Numbered from the stretch's first letter, positions 37,767 through 50,880 are shown. The stretch: 64,000 nt of DNA from Pontederia crassipes (GCA_030549335.1 CM060188.1:4216001-4280000); one strand, 5' to 3'. The notes: generated from the sequence alone by a model not told the origin. Made by a program: numbers and translations.

Positions 37767-39055
37767 ATTAAAATATCTTATATTTTTTTATTAATCAATG
37801 TTATTAATATATTTATTATTACATCGAAATTAATATTGGACTAAAATTAGTAAACTCCCTGGGCCATGAATAAGTAGTAAGAAAGAAAGCTAAATAAACG
37901 ATGCCATGAATTGATTATTGAGGCAGGTTGTTGCATTATGCTCGAAACGCTAAATCAAATTAATGACTAATCAAGTAGTATATTTTCCAAAAGCATAACA
38001 AAAAAGGATGACTAATTTAACAGTTAAATATTTGCCAAAATCTCCTTTAAATACTTCTTGCGTGGATTTCATTATGTCATCCAAGTGCAAATTGCATATT
38101 CTTCTTCTGCGATAGATTTCTTTCTAGATTCTGCAAAGAGACGACAAAAAGTAGTAACAGAAATTTGGGTTGGCGATTGAGTCACAAACACTCGACCGAA
38201 TGTTACTAGTGTCGACTTTGAAATTTAAAGTCATTGCTTTGGTAATCAATATTGTTTTATTTTTTCGACTCCAAATTAATTAAACATTAAAATTTTAGAG
38301 ATCTTTTATATTCGCTAGCACAAAAGAAAACTAGGATGGACTCATGAAATGTGCATACTGCACAATGTCCTTACTACGTGTACAATATGAAGTTAGTGAT
38401 TCCTCCTTGCTAATATATCGAGTTTGAATTCATATGAATATAGAAAATTTTTATTAGAATCATCATCTATCACTATCAAGTACGTGACGTGAAATGACTT
38501 AATAAGATTAATTGAGTTCGCTAATGAGACCGACTTTCAAGGACAATACGCTTTCTAATATTAAGCCGGTTTAAAAAAATGTCAATATACGCATTATGTA
38601 AATTGTAAAGTGTAAAACGTGTGCACAATTATTCATGCACATGACCTTTGTACGGAGGAAGTGTCGCATTATGTTACACATGCTATCGAGGAAAGATAAT
38701 TTAACTCATATTCCTTTGTGTAGAGGATTTACATAAGAAGCAACTAATAATTGATTAAAAGAAAATTAAAGAAACATAAAACAAAAAATTGATTTAACAG
38801 AGAGGCGCATCGCTTTTATGGGATTGGAAATGTACACTTTATGATGTATCCTTGTCGATTCCTTTGTTGGTAGATGGAGACCTTACGTTTCATATTGATG
38901 TATATTTGGCTTTATGTGCCTGCCCATCTATCTATTTTAAAGGCCTTTTTTTGTCCTGAGAAATGAAAATAAATAAAACAACTGAGAAAGAAAAGTATTT
39001 GTGCAGTCCAGGAGAATATGAAGTTATAAAGTTATTAATCAAGATTTGATTAGTA
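37767..39055. other. AT-rich intergenic DNA, no feature recognised
   Basis: No ORF with a domain, no tandem repeat and no terminal repeats were recognised. Confidence 0.5.
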
Positions 39056-39060
39056 AAAAT

Positions 39061-40216
39061 TGTAGGATCCCAAAGCGCACCAAGAGGGAAAAGTGAATTG
39101 GTGTTTAACAAAAAATATCGATTTCATAAAATTCGTAACGGAAGCACAAAACCAATTCTTAAAATCTTTGTAATTCAGATTATAAACACAATATGAACGA
39201 GGAAAGAAAGAGTAAATTAAACGCAAAGACACGGTGGTTGTTGACGAGTACGGTCACACCTTAGCCTATGTCTCCGCTCTAACTTATCGATCTCGAGACC
39301 GTCGGAGATTTTACTAGCACTTCCTTTGTTCCAAATGGGGCAAGGAAGAAAGCTCTTTAAACTACCGTCTTTTTTTCTATTTCGAGAGGCAAGGTAACCT
39401 CTCATCCTAAGAAGCTAATATATTTCTCTCGTTCAAGAGGTAAGATTTTGAATCTCTTTTACACAGGAGCTCTCTCAATTTTTTTCGAATAAAAGTGTTT
39501 CTCTCTTTTATAATTCTATGCTCACAAGAAAAGAAGAGAGAAAGAAGAGAAAAGTATAAAATGAAAACTTCAAGAAAATGATCTCTCTTTGATAACTTGA
39601 AGCTTTTCTTCAATGAGTGAATTGGTGCATTTGTCTCTGACTTTGGCACTCCTTTTATAACCTTCATTGTGTGAAAAATTCGTTCAGAAATTGTTCCACA
39701 AATTTCTCCTTCAAATTTGACCGTTACTGTTTATTTAACTCGGAGGCCGGTTGACCGCACTTCTGAACCGGTCGATCGGTCCATGTGACCGTTGCGCGTT
39801 TTCTTCAACTTCTGCGCTTGATCGATCGACCGGTCCGTCGATCGATACATCGATCGGTATCAGCTCGACATTGTTCGAAGCAGGCTCAGTAGTTATCGGT
39901 CGACCGATATCTTCTGTTCGGTCGACCGGTCTTGTTTGTTTCGATCGGTGAGTTGATCGATCTGCACTATTTTGATCATAACTTTTTGCACGGTTATCCA
40001 AATTAGATGATCTTGGAGTCTATGAAAAACTAACAGAATTCTTTACAATTCCATATTCATCTAAAACTAATGAAATCAGTGACAATTATTTAATCAAAGT
40101 GTAGTGTATAAAGTTATCCATTTTTCTTTAAACTTTTTTAGCATTTCAATTTTTATCTTTCGAAGTTTATTTCATCAAAATATAATTTTATATGTCATTA
40201 AAACTTTGACCCAACA
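39061..40216. mobile_element. Solo LTR of an LTR retrotransposon, probably Ty1/copia
   Basis: 1156 bp, starting TGTAGGATCCC and ending GACCCAACA (TG...CA). It is flanked by a perfect 5-bp target duplication AAAAT (39056-39060 and 40217-40221). No internal domain, primer site or second LTR is present, so this is a solo LTR left by recombination between two LTRs. The start, with caaagcgcaccaagaggg and gtgaattggtgtttaac, resembles Ty1/copia LTRs of plants; the superfamily is uncertain. A block at 39745-39970 is crowded with CGATCG and CCGGTC palindromes. Confidence 0.82.
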
Positions 40217-40221
40217 AAAAT

Positions 40222-42568
40222 AGTTAGTAGAAATATGTGTATGATTCGACGAATATTAATATGAATATTAATATGGGTAAAAAAAACCAACAACGTTTAG
40301 AGGTAAATTTCACTTTGCAGCCTAAATTTTATTCATTATTAGTTTGTCTAATTTTCACTTTGTACCTCATTCCTTTAAGAGGGACTCAAGAAAAGATCAT
40401 AAAATTGGATCTACACTTTGAATTTTAAGAAAAATGAAGTAATCTTATCCAACTGGTGATCATACATAAGTGGAATAAATTTGGGAGAAAGAAAAAAAAA
40501 AGTGCAATGTATATGTTCAAAAGATGAGGCACAGTGTTTTGAACAAAAAAGTACATGTACATGCCATGAGCTACAAGGTCGTTACAGAAACACAGATGCA
40601 GTCATAATAAGTGCAGAAATACAAAATAAAACACAGATGAAATCCTCACCAAGTGCATTTGGAAATTATTGCTCTGCTTATAATTTTTTTTGTCATTTTT
40701 AATATATATTTTATGAAGCAAATTTTTTTTTTGTGTGTCATTTCACGCTTAGGATACATGAACAAAGACGATAACCTCTAGCAGTCAAAATGCATCAACA
40801 AACTGACATGACCCAGAAACCAAAAAAAAAAAAAGGATCAAAGAATTAATTTCTTAGCTGAGACTTCACAAACAGAGGTAACAAGTGACGGCTGACGATT
40901 CTGCTGCTCTGCTACTGCTGTACAGAACCAAGTCAGACATCTGCGCACAGTATTAATATTATTAATAGTTAATGCATCATGGCGAACCCCGTGCCTCGTC
41001 TGGCCCTCTGTGAACAGGGCGCCCTGTCCCAATCTTTTGTCTATTAACTCCCAATCGCACCAACTCCTACTACGTGCGATCCCCACACACGATTCAGTCC
41101 ATCTACTCCATGTGCAGATGGGACCCCCGAGGAACCTAAAAGACAATAGAAATTTAGAATCATTAGCTCGGGCGTTACATCATGCATGCAGGTCCTCTGT
41201 CTTAGAGGAGAATGAAGTAGAAGTTCTAATACCCGCAAATGGTCAGTTCAGAAATCCCAGCAGGAGAGTGAGCTCTGATGAGAGGTTCTCAGTGATCCAA
41301 TAGAGGAGAGAGAGAGTTTGAGGGCAACGTTTTTGGATTATATTTTTCTTACTACAAATTATGGCAAAAGAAAATTTTCAACTAGTTATGCCAAAGCAGA
41401 AGATTACAATTTCTGACTACAAATTAGTGATTACTGATTCGGTTGGACAAAGCAATATGATACCTCCACCTGCCATACATTGTCATCTACAAAATTGATG
41501 CTCTGAACAAAGTTAGAAAAAAAGATGAAGGTACCAGAAGAAGAACACATCAGACAGTGGAAGAATCCTACGGGTCAGCGGCAAGAGAAGAAAATCCATC
41601 ATTAATGCGATTGCGCTCCAAAAGACCACCAACTTCACGTACCGGTCTGAAATTTCGAATGACGATGAGACAATCCTTTTAATGCACCTCACTTTCCTTC
41701 ATGATCTTTCTCGACTTGAATCAAATTCTGGAATGGGTTGAATTATGAGAATGCTGAATGAAGTGTTTCCACGGTTTTGTTTATCTGTATAGCTAGACTT
41801 TTTTGGAGGAATTTATGGGAATTTTCTTCAGAGATCAAGAATCCAGTAAGCAACTAATTTACGTTCGCCGGCCCAAGTAAAATTCCAGTTGATCTCAAGT
41901 TTAGATACTTGTGAGTTCAGCTTACTATATATTGAAATCATCTCGCTTTGCCTTGATCTCGGGAAAGTCAATGCAGCCATTGCCATTGTTGCAGATATGG
42001 AGAGTGGTAGATCAAGGTACCAGATCAAACCCTAGACAGGGTACTTACTGCAAGACAGGGAATTTCTTCTACTTTGGAGGCGTACGCAGCTGAGTAGTTC
42101 ATATTTTTAATGTTTTATCCTGGCTCTCAAGAACCAGAAGCTTCTGTTAGAACATGATGGACATCACATCTTTGTCGAGGGCTTCAACCATCAATATAGA
42201 AACCAGATGGTTGTAGAAATCGGAAACAGAGATGAGAACCAGTAATGATAACTGAAATGTGACTATCTAATGCCAGTCTCATTATACATGGGAAACGCAA
42301 GAATGCATTTTGTAGAATTTGAAGTAATATTTCACAAATTTGATCCTTCATTACAAAGAGAAGAAAAAATTAAGAATCTCCATCTATAAGATGCTTTGCT
42401 ACCACAAGAAAAAGAACAAATAAAGCTGCTTTGATACTTAAATCCTCATGATGGAAAATAGATGGAAAAAAAGGTGCCTTCTGTTTGCCGAGTGAAAGCA
42501 TAGCGTCTCTGCAGCCCATTTGGATGCGTGCATCTAGCACTTACATTTCCAGGTCTGTGAGCACCGTT
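40222..42568. other. Intergenic / 3' flank of ING1
   Basis: The ING1 3' UTR should lie just left of 42569. Short ORFs (for example 40838-41146 and 41010-41303, on opposite strands) have no domain and shadow each other. No gene is supported. Confidence 0.5.
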
Positions 42569-45500
42569 TCATTTGCCTTTCCGACGCTTTTTTACTCCAG
42601 CACAGTCATTGCAGTACCACTTCCCTTTCGGTTGTTCTTTTAGACCAACACATCCAAAATGGAACCACTCTATCTTGCACTGTCGGAGCAATCAAGATAA
42701 AGTTATGAAGGCCATTGATTACTTTGAAAACCAAGAAAAGAATGCCAACAGCAAACATGACGAACACAGTTAGGTACGTACATCAGGATTGTCACAAGCA
42801 ACCATCTCTCCGTAGCTAACTTGCTTGCAGAAACAATACGTTGGTTCATTTGGATCTACTGGCAGTTCCAAAGTGATGGCTGGTGGTTCTGCTGCCAACT
42901 TTGATCTGAGAACGAACAAAAATGGAGAGTCAACCATTTTCCATATATTCATAGGAGACCTACATAAACCTTCTGCAAGATGAGCTTACTTTTTACGGCC
43001 ACCTCTACTTTCAGTAGTCCTTCCTGATCTTCCACCTACATTTGAAGTTGATGTTCCAGCTGCAGCACTAGCAAGTTCCTTTTCTGATCACAATACACAG
43101 AAAATAAGGTGGGAGCATTAGTTGGCCTTGAAATGAAAAACCAAAAGTACCTTGCCGTAGCTCTTCAAGCCTTCTCATGTACTGGTCAAGTTGTTGGATA
43201 TGGGCATCAACCTAAAGTTCAATGAACATTAGCAAACAACATGATTTCTTTTTTTTAATATTTCCTCATCACAACTCGGGTTTCAAAAAATTTCACACCA
43301 TTGTCATCTCTGAAAGTAAACTGGAAAAAACTTGCAAATGAAGCCAGGCACTCCTAAAAACCAGAAGTAACAATTTCTACCATGCAGAGAAACAGCAGTT
43401 GCGTGTTGAATTATGCAAAAACAACAAAAGAACAGTAATGCACTTTAAGGAAAACACATAATATCCGATTTCATAGAGATTAATCAAAGATCCAAGAAAT
43501 TGCATTCACATACTATTCTCAAATGAAATGACCGCGGTGGGCTGACAAACCAACCAAGAGAATATGTTCCTCAAAAACTGAGTTTTTCATCACACATTCG
43601 ATAGATAGGAAGGAAAAGAAGCATAATGCATGTTTAATCGAGAAACTTCTAATATCTTCTAGAGAATCTCAATATATAAACAACCAAGACATTGTCAAGA
43701 ATCATTTATCCGTAACCTAAATGCTCCAAACTCATTATGCCTTATACGCTTGATGATAAAAGAATTCATGCATACTTTCATTATTTAGATAGTGCATTTG
43801 ATCTAAATTGCTATAATTCATATGCACTAGTTTTGGCTGTTAAACAGATCTTCGATAGATTCCATGAATTTGTTGCATTTTAGCTTTATGGTTCACTTAA
43901 CTGCAATTCAGATATGAAATGACCCTAATTTGCTCTGGTTTATCGTTTCAGACTCTGGGGGGAGGTAACTCCTCTTGGATGGTCTTGAAAAAGTAGGGGC
44001 ACTTGATCAAGTGGGAGCACTTGAAGAAGTAAGGGTAACTGAACTCGATATGAGGGTAGGCAGACCGAACCAACAAAAGATAAAAGCACCAGCTTTCCTT
44101 ACAATGATTCCTTTTTGCAATGATCCTTAAGAAGCTTTCTGAGGGATAAGTGTCACGAGGAGATCTTCAAACTTCAAGAGGAGATTGTTGCATCTTTGAA
44201 CGTTTTATTGCAATCTTAAGTCCAGAGTTAGCAAAGATATCTGAAGAGATAGGCACTACAAAAGTAGTCTACTTATATTTAGAATCTCAAGTCTCGAACC
44301 ACAAGAGTGAAAGGGATCTGAATGAGTCTAACCTATAAGGGTAGACTTGTCCATATTTTTATTATTTCTGGTCGTCTTTTAAGATATGTAATTGATTTGA
44401 TGATAAATGTTTTTTTTTTTCTGAAGACATTTGTCAAGTGGAAACACGAAGACTTGACTCAAGTCCTTGTGTTTCCTTTCTGTTAGACAACTTTCATTTA
44501 TTTTTCTTTACTTTTTTCTTTCTCTTACCCTTTTAATCCAAAAAAGATACCAAAATTATATTTACTTTCATTTTTGCATTTAACTTTTCATTCTTGTAGT
44601 GTTAAAAACTTAAATTGTAAATCGATTTAGTTAATGAAAGTAGCTTTAGACTAGTTTATGCAATTCATTCTTTTGGGTTCAATCCTAAATATACTACCAT
44701 GAAAGTTGTATACTTGTGACCAGAGTTGTGTAGTTAAGTGTTTGAATTTTTAAAATTTGGCTGCTCAAAGTGTTCAAGTGGGAGCACTTCTTTACTTGAG
44801 GGTACATGTCCACATACCCTTTTTTATCCATCTTTACTCCCTGATTTGAAGTGAGCTTACGAGTTTGATATTCAAATTTTCAATTGTATATTTTGAGTAA
44901 TTTTCTCAGGATCTTGTGGTTTGATTTTAAAACCATTTCACACAATCGCAACCCACAATTTGCACCACCAACACCTCTACTTTAGTAAAATACATGCAAC
45001 AGAAGTATAAGAACCAAAAAGATAACAGTGCAATAACTTTCAATCCCAAGAGACTAGACTAGACTAGTACTAATGTGGACCCTCAAAAAATGTGGACCCT
45101 CTTGCTTCTCTCCAGAAATCTGATATAAACATATTCCTGACATCTTTGAAAAATTAAACATAATCATCTCTTTATCAAATGTCCAATATCTAAAGCAGTA
45201 TGGCAGGGCTCTTAGGTCTCCTGGGTGGATGTGAGTTCAATGAGATTTTTGGAGATCTTTTTGGCAAGGTGGACAATGAAACAATCTTCTTATATATGTT
45301 TCAAAAAGATGCCTTGCAGCATCTTTGCTTTTATATGGTTTATTCGTTTTCAAAGAAATGGGTAATCTTTTGGAGAGGAAAGATGTTATATTGAAAACAG
45401 TGTCTCTTTATCAAATGTCCAATATCTAAAGCAGTATGGCAGGGCTCTTAGGTCTCCTGGGTGGATGTGAGTTCAATGAGATTTTTGGAGATCTTTTTGG

Positions 45501-48136
45501 CAAGGTGGACAATGAAACAATCTTCTTATATATGTTTCAAAAAGATGCCTTGCAGCATCTTTGCTTTTATATGGTTTATTCGTTTTCAAAGAAATGGGTA
45601 ATCTTTTGGAGAGGAAAGATGTTATATTGAAAACAGTGTCGACAATGAGGAAGATAGTAAAGGATCGGGTGGAGCTATGATTTTCAATTTTAATGGAATG
45701 ATGCAATTATATATCTTCTTTCAATAAAATCTGGATGAATGCAGCTAGGCACTCATCCTTTACCCTCTCAAAAAAAAAAGATATTAATGGCATGATAACT
45801 CCAGAAAAAGTCGTTAAATATAATAATAGAATATGTGATCCATTAGAATGAAGAGTTTGTTTGATCAACAACAAAAAGAAAGACAGTCAACAAAGAGCTG
45901 TTTCCACTCAAGCATGTAGTTAACCAAAAATGGGTCTTATATATACAGTATATCTTCCAATAACCAAGGGTTTCCATAAATAGAATATTGAAGAGTTTTG
46001 TCAGTACATAAATGAACAGAAAATCTGATCAGTATTTAGTCTCATTCCAATAACACCTAACGCCATCTCCAGTTATTTCTTTTGGTTTAAAGGAGATAAT
46101 GTCTGTTGAAATTGATGTGCTGATCAATTTTCCCAAAAGCTTAAGCCATTAAGAAAAGCAACATTATTGATTTTATATTCTTAACACTCTCCCTCATGTG
46201 TGGCTAACAACTTTCGTCTAGCCCAACCCACCACGTGGGCAACAAAGGGAGAAAAATACTTTTCTTTAATAAGAGCTTAACAAGGTTTGAACTCAAAACC
46301 TCTGACTTTGATACCATATTGAAATCAATATGCTGATCAATTTTTCTAAAAGCTTAAGCTCATTGATCTTATATTCTTAACAATATCTATGCACAATGAC
46401 AAGAAGACATTACACAAATAGAGAGATCTTATCAACATTATTTGTGAAAGTCATATACCATGTCATATGCTTGAGTGGCCAAAGCCACCTTTTCATCCGC
46501 AATCCTAATGCAATGCTTTTGTTCATCAAGAGCTTCATCAGAAAAACTAACAAGTGATGCATCGGATGACCTATTACCAGACTCTATTCTTCTTTTAATT
46601 GTCTCTATTTCTTTCTCACATCGCTGTTCATTATGCTGTTGGACACCTGCATGTAGAAATTAAAAAAAAGTCGTAGAATGCTCTAAGTAATATAATAGCA
46701 AGTGCTTTGCACAAGGAATCCATTACACAATACAAGAACTCATCTTTCTTTTCTAGCAATTCAAGCATGAAAGCCTTAAACATCGTATTCCTTTCTTTTC
46801 TTGAGAGGGTGCATTCCTTTATTTTATTTCTTATTCAATGTCTTATGGGAACCATGGTACATTCTATTGTGTCAGAAATAACTCCGTACTTCAACATGGC
46901 TTAATTACGTTTAATACAAAAACTGTTTCCCCTTGAACAATAAATTTAAGTGTTCTATGAAATGCTTCATATCAATTTTTTTTTGTTTTGTCTATTTAAT
47001 GTCAAAAGGAATCTCAAAATAAAATATTCTCCACTCCATTTTCAGTTTAATTTCTTCTTATCAAAATTACCAAGATATATTGGAAAAAGGTGCTACTTTA
47101 TTTGGCATTTCCCATGTATTTGATACCGGGTAATAATGCTCTATTAGCTAACTGACATCAGTTGCTTATGAACAGAAAAGAAGCCGAAGTATGGCCACAA
47201 CATTCAATTCCAGTCAAAATTGTTTATATGCTAACGGATTGGAAGCTGTTGGAAAATGATGGCATTCCTCATTAAAACTATCCAGTTTTGGAAGAGAAAA
47301 GGGCAGTGTTCAGACGAAATCACAATTTCAAATGTAGCCGGTAACCAAAATAAGCGCTATGCACCAAATGACAGGAACACAAACACCAAAGAAGTTGTTA
47401 GCACAAGTAATGAAATTTCCATGCTTCCATGAACATTTTCATCCCATATATCAGAAAAGACCAAAATTATTTTATCTACAGCACCGAAATTCCGAAAACA
47501 AAGTACACAATATTCTACGCACACAATGCCAAGGCATGCTGTAGTACCTCGCAGACTAGAATCAAGATCTCGCATCACAGCATAGTTCTTCTGCAGCATA
47601 GCTGGCACAGATTCCAGGCCTAGATGAAAAGAAAGCTAGATAAGCAAAATCTTGGGCACGCTAATGTGTTAGTAAAAGCATAATCTTTTGCCGGAATCGA
47701 GAAAATGTGCCCCAGAAAATCCCAACTACTCAAAGCAAACTGCACACATCTATCAACATGGTCAACACTGCTCAAGCAAAAGAGTTACCAACAGCAGTCG
47801 TATACGATCGCTGACGTGTTCCCATGGAAATTACTCACGGAGGCCTCACTATCACCCACAAAAACAAAACAACGCAAATTGCTTGCAGAAAAGGCAAAAA
47901 AGATTCGGGCTTTAGGCTTCCAGAGCGCTTCAGGAGCTCATAAAGAAAGGAGACCCGGGGAGGAAATTAGGGTTAGAATTCACAATCATCATGCCCATAG
48001 CCTATTCGACGAAACTAAAGTGCAAAGGAAACTAATAATTAGCAGGCGATTAAAGGGAGAAATGTAACAATTAGGGTTTCTCTTCGGCGCTCTCGCGATG
48101 GTTCTTACTGGCGATGAAATCTTCGAGGAATCCCAT
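42569..48136 (-). CDS. ING1: ING1-type PHD-finger protein (histone H3K4me3 reader)
   Basis: Seven coding exons with closing phases: 48136-48109, 47619-47548, 46646-46459, 43211-43151, 43083-42990, 42905-42782 and 42679-42569 (225 residues). The first exon encodes only nine residues plus one base (MGFLEDFIA). The ING N-terminal helical domain spans ~1-118 ([55 protein letters not shown]). A basic Gly/Arg/Lys linker follows (GGRKKSK at ~144-150). The PHD finger spans ~171-217 with C172, C174, C185, C190, H196, C199, C212 and C215 as zinc ligands ([20 protein letters not shown]), and the C-terminus is basic (KKRRKGK). ING proteins are nuclear subunits of histone acetyltransferase or deacetylase complexes, and the PHD reads H3K4me3. 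The similarity is to Arabidopsis ING1 and not ING2. Intron 3 is ~3.2 kb and holds a tandem duplication and a TRIM. Confidence 0.93.
45167..45638. repeat. 236-bp direct tandem duplication, two near-identical copies
   Basis: 45167-45402 and 45403-45638 are the same sequence (tctctttatcaaatgtcc... to ...ttgaaaacag) as far as I can read, with a period of 236. Both copies contain the same 64-codon open frame. The unit lies in ING1 intron 3. The sequence after copy two (ttcaataaaatctggatg, then ...accctctcaaaaaaaaaa near 45770) looks like the 3' end of a LINE, so the unit may be LINE-derived. That origin is a guess. Confidence 0.85.
46104..46382 (-). mobile_element. TRIM (terminal-repeat retrotransposon in miniature), 279 bp
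   Basis: Two direct repeats of 83 bp (46104-46186) and 66 bp (46317-46382) read on the minus strand as TGTTAAGAATATAA... to ...TTTCAACA or TTTCAATA. Between them lie ~130 bases without coding. Next to the upstream repeat (minus strand) is TGGTATCAAAGTCAGAGG, which fits a methionine-tRNA primer site. Next to the other repeat is the purine-rich ACATGAGGGAGAG, a polypurine tract. The flanks atgtc and atatc are a near-matching 5-bp target duplication. This is the architecture of plant TRIMs. It lies in ING1 intron 3 in the same orientation as the gene. Confidence 0.75.
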
Positions 48137-48958
48137 GATCCCTATTCGCCTCTAAATATTTTCTGGAACTCACAATCTCTTTCGCGCGATCGGCGCTCTC
48201 AATTTGTTTTTTCGTATTCGGGCTCGGCGGTGGCGAGCCCCGGGACGGAGCACGGCAGCAGCCTTCCGCTTCGTGCTATATGAACCTTTCGGTCCGTCTC
48301 GTGTACCAGGCACGTGCTTTAGTAACCGTGCACAGGAATCACGAGCTTAGAAATTTTAATTTTCAACTATTGCTTTACTCTTGGTTTTAAATCTTTAATA
48401 ATTTTTATATCTATAAATTATCTTTTCCCAAAATTTTATGACGATTTTCATTTTTTTATCTGATTATGTTAGTTTTCTTATTATTATTCATTTTTTATTT
48501 ATTAAAAAAAATAAAATATTCTTCCACCAATTGTCCTCTTTTTTAATGTTTAAAATAAAATAAATAAAATATTTTGACAAATTGGAAATGTCAAAGACCA
48601 TATTTTTTAAAAAAAATTAGTTTTATATTATTATTATTATTAAATATTAAAAATATAATTTATGGAAGGACATTTTAATTTTTCATAACACTGTAATATT
48701 TCACGAAAAATATTCCCCCAAGTCAAGTCAGTTTCATCCATCTTGATGTTGCGTTCATTTTCATTGTTATTGGTTCAAGCCATTAATAAATATAAGTAAA
48801 TTAAAGTTTTCTACGGAAATTTCGTTTTCAAATGAGTATGATATGAGAAAATAAATCTAAAATAAAAAACATAAGTATTACTTATAGAAAGAAAATGAAT
48901 GAGATCCAAAGAATGGATAAATGAGTCATCACATCGCGTCCGGTATTCCCTATGACAC
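48137..48958. other. ING1 upstream region and intergenic DNA
   Basis: 48137-48300 is GC-rich and probably holds the ING1 5' leader. Beyond ~48350 the DNA is AT-rich and without genes. Confidence 0.5.
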
Positions 48959-49614
48959 TATGGTGCAAGTAAACATCTATCAACCGAAAAAATTTAACCA
49001 AATAAAAAAATTAACCCGAAAAAATTTAAAATATGAAGTTCGATTAAAAATTAGGTGGGTCTTTTGGAATAAATAAAATCATCCGTTTAAATTATGACTC
49101 CTTAATTAAAAAAATCAGAGGGACCGACCCAAAACAAATATTTTTAAAAAATTATTATAATTAAATTATTACTTCAATTTTTAAATAATATTTTTATAAT
49201 TTTATCTTTTCCTTTATTCATATTTATTAGACTTGATATATTATTTGCGTATTATCACACATTTGAACTTGAATATGATTAAGTTATTAATTTATTGTTA
49301 TAAAGTTTGGACAAAATTAATTATACTATTTTCAATTATAATGTAATAATATATTATTTTGATTTATTTACATTAAATAGTTAAATTTAGAGTTAAGTTT
49401 TATTTTTAAAAAATATTTAATGTTTATAATAGTTTTTAAAAATTATTCTTTTAAAATAGGTCATCGATCCGAAAAATGAGACCACCTAAGTCGGGTTTTT
49501 TTTTCTCCGAAAAAAATTTAGGATGCTCTTTTATGCGTTGAAATCCCATCCAAAATTTGAAGGTGAAATTTTTTTCGTCGAAAAAATCATCTAACCCGAA
49601 CCACTTTCACCCCT
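48959..49614. mobile_element. Possible hAT-type non-autonomous element
   Basis: The right border, read inward on the minus strand, is TAGGGGTGAAAGTGGTTCGGG, a start very common in plant hAT-like MITEs. The left border tatggtgcaagtaaacatc is a weak inverted partner. The interior has aacccga/tcgggtt words and is AT-rich. No convincing 8-bp target duplication was found, so borders and class are tentative. Confidence 0.35.
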
Positions 49615-50835
49615 AACACAAGGAACCTATTAATTAATCAAATATAAAATTTGGGGATAATTACCTCAATATTCATAACAAAAAAAAGCCTTGCGAATAG
49701 GAAACTTTGATTGGTGGACACAAAAAATGTCATTGCTTTAGCTCACGACCGTCGGAATCGGAGTTGTGTCATGTGATCATTGGGTGTTAATAGTTCCATG
49801 TTCGATTTTTAAAGTTATCGTTTTAATCAAAATTTATTCATAACGCTTTCGTCTGAACACCGGATTAATCAAATGCTAGTAGCTCTGGTCACGAGTGTGA
49901 CGGAAAAGAAAAAGTGCTGCATGTTAGAAAGAGGATAAGTGACAGTGTATACTTTGTATAGCAAATTATGCATTCATTGTAATTCATAAGGCCAAAAATT
50001 TTTGGGGCAGAATAATTAATTTACATTTTCAGGATCAACCGATCAACATAATACTTTTATTGAGCACCCAAAAATACGTCAACACGATAATATATTCATT
50101 TTAGATGATCGAATTTAATTTCGTAACATACTGTAAAATGTACCACTAAGATAATGCAAAAAAATTTTTAAATAACTTGTTTATTATATAAAGTGAGAAT
50201 TCATATAACAGTCAAAAGATTAATATATAATTGACATGTCATCTATCATATTTATTCTTTTATTCGAATATAGATCATCTCCCAACTTATAACTCAGTTA
50301 TCAATAGACATGTAAAAGTACACTCAATATTTGAATTTAAAAACACACGCAGCAGGAGGCTGAAACAAAAGATGAATGGATGCAAATATCACCACCTCCC
50401 ATAATCAAAAGAGGGAAAATTAAGATATATTCATCCATTGCTGACATATAAGATAGGAGAAAATTTTTACTGATATTCTCACTTGTGATCGTAAGATATG
50501 CGATAAAATAATTTTATCGAATTAATTATATTTAATGATGATCCAACCTTTAATTTATAGACAATGAGCATATCTATTAACAATCCAAACACCAAAGGTC
50601 CTAAGAGGAGAAGTAGAAAATATTCTTATCTTGTCTAAGGCCATGAACGAATACCCATTTAGCTTTTTGCCAAATATTAGTTTGACCGAGTCACGCGGAC
50701 GTCAGTTTGGAGGTCTTCTTCGAGCTGACCGCCACAATTAGCTAATTGGACTCTAAACATGGCCGCCGATCCCAATTGCTCGCGAGGGCGATCGATCCAG
50801 GTTTCAGTTCGTTTCAGCTGCCTGCCGTGCATTTT

Positions 50836-50837
<2 letters not shown>
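49615..50837. other. Intergenic; upstream region of the USP gene
   Basis: AT-rich and without supported genes. GC rises from ~50690 toward the USP gene. Confidence 0.5.

Positions 50838-50880
<43 letters not shown>

Noticed and set aside
45200-45630. Two identical 64-codon ORFs as a duplicated small gene
   Set aside because: They lie in the duplicated intron segment on the strand opposite ING1, with no domain or start context; identity follows from the DNA duplication.
47688-48067. Plus-strand ORFs of 75 and 120 codons opposite the ING1 start
   Set aside because: They lie antisense in ING1 intron 1, with no domain.
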